Assembly (NCBI GenBank): GCA_002914845.1
Contig: JXTC01000174.1
Span: 232,098-296,097, forward strand
Reading direction: 5' to 3'
Length of the DNA: 64,000 bases
Source: Trema orientale
Taxonomy: Eukaryota > Streptophyta > Magnoliopsida > Rosales > Cannabaceae
Shown here: positions 11,713 through 21,785 of the stretch, in pieces
Numbering within the stretch: the stretch's first letter is position 1
Layout of the letters: every line of letters begins with the position of its first letter
The notes under the pieces: generated by a model
Seen by the model: only the letters and a program-made list of their open reading frames with translations
What the model was told of the DNA's origin: nothing
The model's database searches: none
Position numbers and translations under genes: made by a program

Positions 11713-14700
11713 TTAAGTTGGTACATAGATATCATATATACCCAATTTGTCTAAAAAATTTAAGAACATTTTTCTTGAAATTGCTTTGGTGAGGATATCT
11801 GCCAATTGTTTCTTTGATCGAATTTTAGGTAATTCTACAATTTGTCTATCCAACTTTTTCTTTATAAAAAATATGTCTAACTTGACATGCTTGGTACGAT
11901 TATATTGTACTGGATTATGGGCAATGCCACATGCTGCTTTATTATCACAAAATAGTTGGATCAGTTACTCAGATAAATAATCAAAAGGTGTCTTAGGCAT
12001 AATGCCTCGCAAAGTCCAAGTGTCATACCTCTGAATTCTGCTTCTGCACTTGATTAGGCTACAACATATTGTTTCTTACTCCTCCATATTACAAGATTAC
12101 CTCATACAAATGTAAAGTAACCAGAAATAGATCATTTGTCATCTAAAGCACCAGCCTAATCGGCATCAATATACACTTTAATGTTTTGATAATCTGAGGT
12201 TTTTGTGAATAGAATTTTTTTTCTAGGTGCAGACTTTAGATATTTCAAAATACGTATGACTGCACTTATGTATTGTTCTCTAGGATTATACATAAAATGG
12301 TTGATGATGCTCAAAGCATAAGCTAAGTCTGGTCTAGTATGAGACAAGTATATCAATCTTTCTACAAGCCTTTGGTATCTTCCGTTATTATCTGGTGCTT
12401 GGTTAGATTCAATACATACTTTTAATCTTTCTTCCACTAGTGTATCAAGTGGTTAACATTTCGACATATTAATCTCTTGTAATAGATCTAAGGTATATTT
12501 TTTTGGAATAGAAATATTCTATTAGTAGATCGAGACACTTCAATTTCAAGAAAATATTTTAGAGGGCCTAGATCTTTTATTTCAAATTCTTTGGATAAAT
12601 ATATATGTAAAGCCTTCCTTTCTTCAAAATCATTTCCTGTAACCACCATGTCATCTACATATATAATGAGTATAATGATTTTACCTTGTTATTTTTTGAG
12701 AAAGAGGGTATGATCATAATCACTCTGATGATAATCGAAGGTTATCATAGACTTCGTGAATCTTCTAAACCATGCTATTGGAGATTGCTTCAAACTATAC
12801 AATTATTTTTTTAACCTGTATACTTTTTGGCTATACGTGTCGATATCATACATCTTGGTGGGAGATCCATGTAGACTTCTTCAGATAACTCACCATATTA
12901 AAAAGTGTTCTTTACATCGAATTTTTGTAATGGCCAGTCCAAGTTTGTAGCTAAAGACAGCAAGACACGAATTGTATTGATTTGGTTACAGTTGCAAATG
13001 TATTTGTGTAATCAATCTCATAGGCTTTTAAGTATATCTTTTTGCCATCAGACTTGCTTTAAAGCATTCAATTATGCTATTAGCCCTATATTTCACAGTG
13101 TAGTTTCATGGATAGCCAACTGATTTCTTTCCTGGTGGAAGATCAACAAATTCTCAAGTTTCATTTTTCTGGAGGGATTTCATTTCCTCATTCATGGCTG
13201 CTTTCTACCTATGATTAGTTAAAGCTTCCTGCATACTATTAGGGATAGATACACCTGACAACTAATTCACAAATGACACATTTGATTCTGAAAAATGGTG
13301 GTTAGACACATAATGACTCATAAGATTTTTGATTTTACTAGAAAGATCAGGCTCATTTATAGATTTAGAAATACCTCTGGTGTGACAATGTGGTAGTTTA
13401 CTTTTGTATGGCTCAGGAATATCTTTAGTAGGTGATTGGCGTGGTATATCGAAATAAAGTATAGCCATATCTTTAATTTGTGGAACGTCACATTCGGGCT
13501 GAGTGGCACATAGGCTTACTTCTTTTATCATTAGATGTTCACTACTATTTGATTCACCATCATATCATCCATTTCCTGGTCTTGCACAATTTGTGATTTA
13601 TCACCACTGGAATCTAATGTTATACTTTCAACGTCCAGACTTCTAACACCCTGGATATCAGTTTCACCATCATAGTCTAGAGTCTAGATTTCTTGCTGAT
13701 ACTCCTTCTGAAATTCTGACTTGAAAAAATATAGGGTATCTTCAACCACATCTATTGTGATAAACAATCACTGTGTTAGAGGATGATAATACTAATACCC
13801 TTTCTGATGAGTAGCGTATCCAACAAGGACAAATTGCAATGCTTGAGAAGTTAACTTGTTGCGTTGATGTTTATGAAGGTGTGCAAGTACAACACACCCA
13901 AAGACACAAGGTGGTAAATTTTGTATGACTAGGGCAACGATGGCTTTAGTGAGGGCTTAATGGTGTTTGGAAATTAGTGGTACTGGATGGGACCCGATTG
14001 ATTAAATAAACTACAGATGTAAGTGCTTCTTCCTAGTATGGTAATGGTATATGAGCCTCAATTAATAAAGCTTGAATGATTTCCAATAAGTGCCAGATTT
14101 TGCATTCCGTGACTCTATTTTGCTAAGGTGTGTTGGAACAAGTAGTGTGGTGTATTGTTTCTTATGTTTCCAAATACTGTTGAAGAATAGTACTTTGATA
14201 ATCTTATCCATTATCATTACGAAGAACTTGAAGTTTTGCATTGTATTGAGTTTCAACCATTTTATGAAACTTTTAAAATAATTAGCTTACTTTACTTTTG
14301 GACTTCATAAAGTATAACCATATCATCATGGTACAATCATCAATAAATATCACAAACCACCATGATCTACCCAAAGTAGTGACTTTGGATGGACCCCGAA
14401 CATTAGAATGGATAATCATAATTAGAAGTGAGCTTTTATTCAAACGTAAGAGAAATAAAGTGCGATGCCTTTTTACAAGTTTACAAATATTATACTGAAG
14501 ACTAGAAACATCAATGTGTGTAAACAAACTAGGAAATAACTTCTTCAGATATCAAAAGAAGGCATGACCTAAATGTCGATGCCATAACCAGATCTTTTTT
14601 TTTTCCTTTTTTTTGTTTCTCCCCCTCAAAGCCACTCACAACAAGAGCTTTTCGTAAACTTTCGGAGTACTTTGACTCCAAGTCCAAATAATATAGCTTT

Positions 14701-16530
14701 CCTCACCTAATATCACAACCAATCGTCTTCCTAATTTTGAAATCCTTAAACACACAAAAAAAGGGACAAAAAATTACAACACAAGATTGGGGTTAACAAA
14801 AAATCCGTTAACCCGCACTATCCACCCAACCTGCTCTAATTTGCACTCGTCAAACTGCTTGAAAGTAAAACTGTGGGTTTTGAGTTGGTTATGGGCTATA
14901 TATTTTTCAAACTACTAAAAAATAAAACTGCTAAACCGTCCAATAAAACCACAATGCACTCTTAATTGTAATTCATATTTTTATATAACATAGTATATGA
15001 AAATTAAAATTTAATTTAATAAATCCCCAGATAATTATTTGATGACATTCTACTAAATTTTTTGTATCACAATCTTTATCTATTTGAAATTTTAGTATGT
15101 GTAAGTGTGTTTATATTAATATTTAATATATTTTTTTTTCAATTTTAGATGAATAGTCTTTACTAAGTACATATATTCTTAAATTTTTGACTTCATATGA
15201 CATAACACTTTAAAAATTATAATAAGAGATAATTAAAATATTTTAAAAAAATTAATAATGATTTTTTTACGTTCACAAAATATATAATTATAAGTTTTAG
15301 TTAACCCAACCCGCCTAATAAATCGCTAAAATCGTCGAAAAATCACACACTAAAAACTGCCCAACCCGTAACTTAATTGGACAGTTATGGGTTAGCTATT
15401 TTCTAAACCGCATAAAAAAACTATTGAAACCATCCAACTCGCCCATTATACACCTCTAACATAAGATAAAGTAGTTGTTATTTGAGATACTGATAAAAGA
15501 TTATAATCTAAAGATGTAACAACTAAAACATAGTCTAAATTTAATGTATTAGTGAGAGATAATTATCCCTCCCCAATGATTGGGATTAAACTTCAATTAG
15601 TAGTATACACAAATTTTTATGCTAATGGATTGAGTAAGAATACTTATTTAGAATCAAATGTCACATGATCTGTTGTCCAGAATCAATTATTCATGTATTA
15701 TCGCAAACATGTGTAGAAGTATTTAAAATCTTACCACCATTATCTCCTGCTATTACCAATACCGAGGCTTTGTTAGTAACACCACAATTTCCTATTGTGT
15801 CAACAATTACTGCAGTAGAGAGTCCTTTTTTGTTTAAGCGACTATGGTCCCACCATTTTAGACATCTCACTAACTCAAAATAGCGACCCTTGATATAACC
15901 ACTCTAGTTGTAATGAGTGTATTTGCAAGAAGACTTATCCATACCATTTTTACTATTGTGAGGTCGTGGTTGATCTTGTTGATTTTGATTGAATTGGTTT
16001 CGAGTTACCATGTTATTGACTTTTGATGTTCCGGAGTCATATTTCAGAGTGATACTACAGGTGGCTTCTCGACGAATCAAAGAATAACATTCCTCCAAGT
16101 TTGGAAATGAGTTTGTGCACAAAATTTCACTTCAGATTTGGTCAAAATCCCCATCTAATCTAATGAAAAATATGTAAACTCATAATCGTTCAATTGTATT
16201 GCGATATGCTGTGATATCATCAAGATCCTTCATAACCACCTGATCACGATGGTGTAATTCATAGAAAATTACAATCAGCTCTCTATAATACACAAAAGAG
16301 TATTTTTCCTTTTTGTTTTACTAAGAAAGCTTTCTGATTCAAAGTAAATACTTGTAACTCATCACTTCTATCAGAAAAGGCTTTGGATAATCTGAAGATT
16401 GCTTAGTCTTGCCATGAATCTAGGAAAATTTTGTCTCTTTCAGCAATCTGCATTTTTGTCAGTTGAGACCATATATCATAATTTGTTTCTATAAGAATGA
16501 TTGTTGCATGAAATACTCCTTCATATTATA
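11713..16530 (-). pseudogene. Decayed Ty1/Copia gag-pol polyprotein
   Basis: The minus strand reads in Copia order, with many stops and frameshifts. Gag-like sequence lies at about 16530-15900. Protease-like DSGATDHVTF and the following NLLSVSQ-type segment lie at about 15690-15470. The GAG-preintegrase motif WLWHRHLGHAFF is near 14590 and the integrase core (FVIFIDDCT) near 14400. Reverse transcriptase has YVDDMVVTGND near 12660 and EFEIKDLGPLKYFLEIEV just after it. RNase H (YLSHTRPDLAYA) lies at 12437-12156. The C terminus is QLADILTKA with a stop at 11713. A 672-bp hAT-like insertion (14787-15458) interrupts it between protease and integrase. No functional product is expected. Confidence 0.9.
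14787..15458. mobile_element. Non-autonomous hAT-like element inside the Copia element
   Basis: A 672-bp noncoding insertion with ends TTGGGGTTAAC and (reverse complement) TAGAGGTGTATAATGGG. The flanks ACACAAGA (14779-14786) and ACATAAGA (15459-15466) are an 8-bp target duplication with one mismatch, as in hAT transposons. Copia coding similarity resumes on both sides, which supports the boundaries. Sub-terminal stretches rich in AACCCGC/CCAACCC motifs occur at both ends. Confidence 0.75.
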
Positions 16531-16635
16531 TCCATGGAGTAAAAATAAAAATCTTCATTGAAATATCACCCTACATATATACATATATATATATATCTTT
16601 GTTTAAAAGGACGTTTTCATAAACTAAAGATCATA

Positions 16636-16750
16636 ATTAGTGTTCGATTGGAAAAAAAAGTATAAATTTGTTACAAATTTTAAAGTTAAATATCAATATT
16701 AATAATAAGCAAAACATAATATATAAACTAAACAAATTGTCTAAATATAA
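16636..16750. mobile_element. Right half of a degenerate 5582-type MITE
   Basis: It resembles the right half of the MITE at 5582 (TTAATAATAAGCAAAACATA against TTGATAATAACTAAAATACA, then repeated ATATAAAATATAAAA). It is paired with 11393-11520 across the Copia element. Confidence 0.45.
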
Positions 16751-17029
16751 AATATAAAAATATAATTAACTTTTTTATATATAATGATTATGTGATAGTT
16801 TATAGTGAAATTTCTTCGGATACTTAAATAATAGCTACTTAAGTACTTTAGTGGCTATTACTGAAAAGGAAAAATACTCGAGTAATAGCTACTAGCTATA
16901 TATAGTTAGTCTTTGAGTATTCTACCACTTTAAACAGAATGCATTTGTCGGATACGTTCTACACACAAAAAAGGATGGTAATAGCTAGCTTTAAGAATAG
17001 AATAACTATTCTATCAGAAATTACAACTT

Positions 17030-17499
17030 ACGAGAAATTTATGCCTAGTACTTATTTTTAAAACTTATTTCAAAATATCCGTTTTTAACTTTTTTTTAAA
17101 AAATACATATTTTTATGGTCCATATTTCATATGTAAAATATAAATGGTCCATATTTATATTTAAGTCATAAGGTACATATTTCATGTGTAAAATATGAAT
17201 GGTATATATTTACAATAAATATTTATCATAGTTTATATTTTTCATTATAAATTTGACTTATGGTATATATTTTTAAATATTTGTCAATTTTTTAGTGTAA
17301 TTTTTATTCATAAAATATAGGTCACGGTATATATTTTTTGCATTAAATGTACACCTTGATCCATATTTCATGTGTAAAAATGTGTTGGTCTATATTTGTC
17401 AAAAAAATGGGTACAAAGCATGGGTATTTATGATATAAACATAACAGTAGTTATTTATGAAAATATGATTTTGAAAACGGGTATTTATGAACTTTTTCG
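17030..17499. mobile_element. Unclassified AT-rich insertion in the duplicated intron
   Basis: About 470 bp absent from the matching place in the gene copy. It contains several degenerate repeats of the form GTCCATATTTCATATGTAAAA between 17120 and 17400. Its ends (CGAGAAATTTAT and, reversed, CGAAAAAGTTCAT) are weakly inverted. It may be a MITE, but I found no target duplication. Confidence 0.4.
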
Positions 17500-17508
17500 A
17501 CAACCTAA

Positions 17509-19683
17509 GGGAAATTGACCTATCTAGTTCAAATTTGGGCCAAATTGACTTTTTTAGTTCACTTTTTCAAAATGACTTTTGTAGTTCAAAATAATGACTT
17601 TTTTAGTTACTTTTGGATAGAGAAAAAATAGTCATTCCGAAACTGCCCTTCTACTATTTTTCGCTTTGTTACTGGTAGTCACAATTTGTGACTGATTTTT
17701 TTTTTCAACAATTTGTTTTAAATAGTTATGAAGATTGTGCATTTTTGTTACTGTTAGGCATAATTTGTGACTGATTTTTCGCTTTGAAGTCATAATTTTG
17801 TGACTGATGGCCACAACTTTTATGACGTATTTCAAAATTACTTATTTCAAAATTACTCTTTTGCCATTTTATGCTTTTTAAGTAAGTATTTCCCTCCTCT
17901 TCCCTACTTTCTCCCAAATTTTTTTCCCTACTAAACGTATAGCTCGTAGTCATAATTTTGTGACTCATGGTCACAGTGTTCCTTACGAACATTATGAAAT
18001 CCTGTTATTGTGATTTGTACAATTTTTACATGATACAGTGATTTGTGACTCTCAGTCACAAAATTTGTAGCAATATTACAAAAGGAATATTTGTCTAATA
18101 CTTGTGCTAACCTTACAAAAGGAACATTTGTCTAACACAAAATTGGCCAATAATGGCTTAGTAACATTTGTCAAAAATTATGTCATTTTCTTTATTAGTA
18201 GTCATATATGTGATACATAAAATATGAGTGGTTATCGGAAAATTCATGAAATCGTCTAAAAAACTAACAAAAACTACCTTAAAAAATGCCTCTATATTTT
18301 GTAATTTCATACACCAAAATCCCATAGAAGCAACTTATAAACGAACCCAATCAGATTTTAGATTGGATTTGACTCTCATTCTATCCATCAACATCACCAA
18401 GGTTGAATAAGAAGAATTTCGAGTCTGAGGGTGTTGAAAATAATTTGTATATCAATACATGTATGGCAAACAATTTAGATAAGAAGCAAAATGGGATTAT
18501 GATTGACTGGGTAATACTTGTATAAACCCAAATTAAACTCAAATTAAGTCGATATGTTGTTTATTATGATTACAAACAAGCTTTTTCCAGATCTGGAAAA
18601 AATTCGTTCGATAATAATCACGATTTTTGTAATACTGTGTCACATATTGGTAACCCTATGTCGCACTATTTGTGACAATGTGTTACAATTGACTATTGTC
18701 TTGTACATTTTTATAAAAGTTTTGGATGAGTGGAAATTTTTTGGATAATCATAAGGCACGGATTTTTGACTCTAAGTCACAAAAACTTTTAGTTATCCAA
18801 AAATTCAGTAATATGAAAATTTGACAATAGCCAATTATGACACATTGTCACTAATGTCTAACATAGGGTCACAATATGTTGACTCAGAGTCACAAAAATT
18901 ATGATGATTCTTGAACAAAATTTTTTCAGATCTAGAATAAAATTCCATCTTTAACCATAATAATCAACAAACAAATTCGATTCTATGAGTCAAACTTCTT
19001 ATTTCCTTGAATTTTCTTTCCAACAAAATAGAAGAGCATTCGAAAATTTAAAATCCCAGAAAGAAAAACAAAATCTAAAACCAAATAAATATGACTCATC
19101 TCAGATTTCAAACTTAAACCCCCCCAAAAATCAGACTTTAAAAAAAAATTATAAAAAAACATACACCTATGATCGATGGAGAGTTAGAACAGGATGGGTA
19201 ATTGACCAGAAAATGAGTGAAATAGGTTCGCTCAATCGAGATGGTCCTTCAGCATGCCTGGATCTGCTCGAAGTCACCTGGTTCTTCGCACTACTGGCTT
19301 GCACTTCACCTGGGTTCTTCATACTAGGAATTGCAAAGTTCTTGGCTACGGATGGAGTAACTACGATGGATTCTTTTGGTAAAAGGCCACGCGAACAAAT
19401 TTTCAATATTGTTCTTGGCTACAGATGGAGCACATGGCCGTGAGAGGATGGCTATGTAAATCCTCAATTTTGGTTTGATATGGAGCAAGAAGTGTCAGAA
19501 ACTAATTCAAAGAATGGCATCTTGAGCAGATCTAGTGATGGTTAATGCCTGGGTTCACGAGGTAATGTTGTAGTGGGCATTTTAGACTTTTCATTCAATT
19601 GAGTGTATTAGAAAAGTCATTATGAAAAAGAGAATTAAAAAAGTCATTATGTCCCAAAAAGAGACTACTCACGTAAATTTCCC
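17509..19683. mobile_element. 2.2-kb non-autonomous Mutator-like element, family 2, copy 1
   Basis: It starts GGGAAATTGACCTATCTAGT; its end reads GGGAAATTTACGTGAGTAGT in reverse complement. A perfect 9-bp target duplication ACAACCTAA lies at 17500-17508 and 19684-19692. The matching empty site in the gene's intron is ACAACCCAA at 5407-5415. There is no transposase. The interior has many TTGTGACT/AGTCACAA motifs, a roughly 200-bp-arm hairpin, and a GC-richer stretch (about 19180-19440) that looks foreign to the element. That stretch is open for 152 codons, but I do not trust it as a gene. Confidence 0.88.
18556..18972. repeat. Long imperfect hairpin inside the family 2 element
   Basis: Arms of about 195 bp (18556-18750 and 18790-18972) are inverted copies with scattered mismatches. 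The left arm has TTTTCCAGATCTGGAAAAAA and CACATATTGGTAACCCTATG; the right arm has the counterparts TTTTTCAGATCTAG and CATAGGGTCACAATATG. The loop is about 40 nt. A transcript would fold into a long double strand, a plausible small-RNA source. Confidence 0.7.
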
Positions 19684-20042
19684 ACAACCTAATCAGGTGA
19701 ATCACGAGTTTTAAAACTAATGGGCTCTGACACTATGGCCCAATTGAGTTGTCTAAACCGTCCGGATAGACAGGCCTAATAGGCTTTGAGTCCATGGTCA
19801 CTTTCTCCCTTCCCAAACACCAATAGGAAAATAAAACAACAATAATAAATATGCTAAGCTTTATGCAGATGTTACTTGACTTATTGCTTCATTGTGAGTT
19901 GTGTACCAGTCTAAAATTGGTCACAGAACGGAAATTAATAAATAAAATCAACACCCTTGTCTTGTATTCTATGCTTGAACATATTATAAAATACGAAAAG
20001 AGGAAAGATACAATATTCTAACGCCAGTTTTGGTTGTGTTAG

Positions 20043-20180
20043 GGAGATTGTGCAGAATTACTGTACGGAAGTCCGATAAATTGAGTTTAGAATTCAGGAA
20101 CTTTGAAGGACTTATAAAGAGCATTTTGGGTGAACAAGGGCAGCACATGGTGGTGAACTATTACCCGCCGTGCCCCAAGC
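20043..20180 (+). pseudogene. DMR6-like exon 3 fragment
   Basis: After a splice-acceptor-like TTAG, GGAGATTGTGCAGAATTACT matches the start of exon 3 at 6143. The segment coding for GEQGQHMVVNYYPPCP is nearly the same as the gene. It has an in-frame stop within 15 codons and an internal deletion of about 24 bases, and ends before the iron-binding HxD motif. It cannot encode an enzyme. Confidence 0.92.
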
Positions 20181-20237
20181 CAATCAGATCATCCACTGAC
20201 GTTTTGAACAAGCTCAACTTTTACTGGCAACACTCTA

Positions 20238-20246
<9 letters not shown>

Positions 20247-20296
<50 letters not shown>
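20247..20296. repeat. (TA)n microsatellite
   Basis: About 50 bp of TA dinucleotide directly after the duplicated block, followed at once by a repeat also found at 60434. Confidence 0.95.
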
Positions 20297-20298
<2 letters not shown>

Positions 20299-20365
20299 GC
20301 ACCAATCCAGTAGGTATTCTTTTTTTACACCTATGGGTAGGTATTTTTTTTGAACCGTTATTTCA
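20297..20365. mobile_element. Truncated copy of the TA-flanked MITE found at 60434
   Basis: GGCACCAATCCAGTAGGTAT, a T-run, ACCTATGGGTAGGTAT and a downstream AACCGTT follow the same order as at 60434-60625. The right terminus is not recognisable. As at 60.4 kb, the left end abuts a TA tract. Confidence 0.5.
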
Positions 20366-20445
20366 AGGGAAAAAGGGCATACAATTTATTTTGTTTAGGA
20401 AGAAAAATATAGTACCACAATTGCTGCCCAAATGAACTAACAAGA

Positions 20446-21165
20446 TCACACAGGGTCAGGCATCTGGTCACCATCCCCTGCTTCGAGTACTTCCTCAGTT
20501 TCAGCACCAACAGCAGCAGAGGAAAATGTAGCGAGAAATTGTCGAATATTAAACCAATAAGAACCTTCACGACCAAGTAAGTGAAACAAGTTACACAGTC
20601 CTCTACGAGGGACATCTCTGGCTCTGCCTTCTTCTTGTTGGGTTGTTCTAGGAGTCAACCGAAATCTAGTGAAAGCTTGTTGCAACAAGTCATGTAGTTT
20701 AGGTAATACCCAATAACCATAATTGTAGAAGAGAAATCCAAAAGCACTAATTGCGAAAAACCACCCTAAGTGAGTGACAAGGATGAACAATATCAACTCA
20801 ATGGCAGTGGTTCCACAAACGAGAAAAATGTATTTGAAGAGGGGAATAATATTTGGGGCAGGGGCTTCCTGAACTACCATTAGAATTGCGACGATGTAGA
20901 CAGTTAAGTCCGCCAAAAGAAGGTGAAAAGCCACGTTGTGTTCTTCGATCAGGTTGGTGCTTGAGCCTTGATACTTGATTTCAATGAAGGGAAACATCAT
21001 CGTCAAGATTAAGCCAAACGCTTTGTGGAGCTCTTTGAAGGAAAGGAGTTGCTCACTGACACTGACACTGTTATATGTTATATTTCATATTTTATATCCA
21101 AAAGAGAATCAGAAAAAAAAGGAACAAAATTGTTCATCAAATTACCTTTCTTGCGCATCTGCCAT
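20446..21165 (-). CDS. Unrecognised 213-aa multi-pass membrane protein
   Basis: Two exons on the minus strand, 21165-21146 and 21067-20446, join in frame across a 78-bp GT..AG intron. They give 642 nt (213 aa) starting MADAQESVSVSEQ. An alternative AG six bases on would drop two residues. Hydrophobic segments lie at about residues 22-36, 52-73, 84-105 and 108-127 (HLGWFFAISAFGFLFYNYGY). A basic, proline- and glutamine-containing linker follows, then an acidic C terminus. I see no enzyme motif and recognise no family. An open frame of over 600 nt across the second exon, a well-placed intron and normal composition argue for a real gene, despite its position between transposons. The track start at TTG is not needed, because the frame continues upstream to the exon 1 ATG. 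Expression is unproven. Confidence 0.72.
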
Positions 21166-21240
21166 TGCAAACTGGGAGGATCTTTCTTGTGGACGATGTC
21201 TGGGAAAGACTCTACAAATGAAGCTACAAAGGTTTTTGGG

Positions 21241-21365
21241 TTTATAGTGACATATTAATGTAGTGACATACTTAGTGACATACTTACTTTTTGGTTTTTA
21301 CTTACTTTTTGGTTTTTGATTAATCAGACGTACTTACTATAGTGACATACTTACTATAGTGGCGA
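21241..21365. repeat. Short degenerate tandem repeat upstream of the membrane-protein gene
   Basis: Repeats of TAGTGACATACTTA and ACTTACTTTTTGGTTTTT occur about four and two times. They sit 80-200 bp upstream of the 213-aa gene's start codon, within its probable promoter. Confidence 0.75.
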
Positions 21366-21785
21366 GAAACTTCTACTCTTCTTTGAAGATGTAGACTTAT
21401 ATTAACGTGGAGATGGCCACTGCCAATTTTTCTCATATTGAAAGTATAGTTTGCTATTGAAATTTGAACCTGTTAAGGCCATATGCGCCGTATTTAATAA
21501 GCAATAAAAGATCGTCTTTCCTATCCCATGTGGGATTACAATTGGTGAAACGACCTAAACTTTCGATTAATGTTAAACATGTTGTTCGATCTTTAATTGA
21601 CGCAAAACTAACCACAAGAAATGTGATTAGCCACTAAGAGATAAAATCCATTTGAGCAATTGATTTTGTCTAACTGATGATCTTGGTTCTTTCTTCTTTT
21701 TTTTTTTTTTGTTTCTTTGAGCAATACTAGAATGTTTCGGTCTTGGAACAAGGCTTTCGGTTTTTTTTTCCCCTTTCCAAAATAA
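21366..21785. other. Intergenic DNA
   Basis: No gene or repeat recognised between the small gene's upstream region and the next transposon. Confidence 0.5.

Larger units (their letters stand above)
16967..20180 (+). repeat. Duplicated DMR6-like intron 2/exon 3 segment, expanded by insertions
   Basis: The segment aligns with 5355-6304. AAAAAAGGATGG occurs at its left end in both copies, then a long match from ATCAGGTGAATCACGAG, through GAGTCCATGGTCACTTTCTC, to the intron 2/exon 3 border and into exon 3. Two inserts are present here only: about 17030-17499 and the Mutator-like element 17509-19683. The MITE at 5582-5941 is present only in the gene. Exon 3 stops at about 20180, where unrelated sequence begins. 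Confidence 0.88.

Noticed and set aside
18985..19443. 152-codon frame as a gene
   Set aside because: It lies in a non-autonomous transposon, has low-complexity N-terminal residues, internal short repeats and no recognisable domain.
20030..20353. 107-aa frame with Tyr-Ile repeats
   Set aside because: It is the dioxygenase exon fragment in the wrong frame running into a TA microsatellite.
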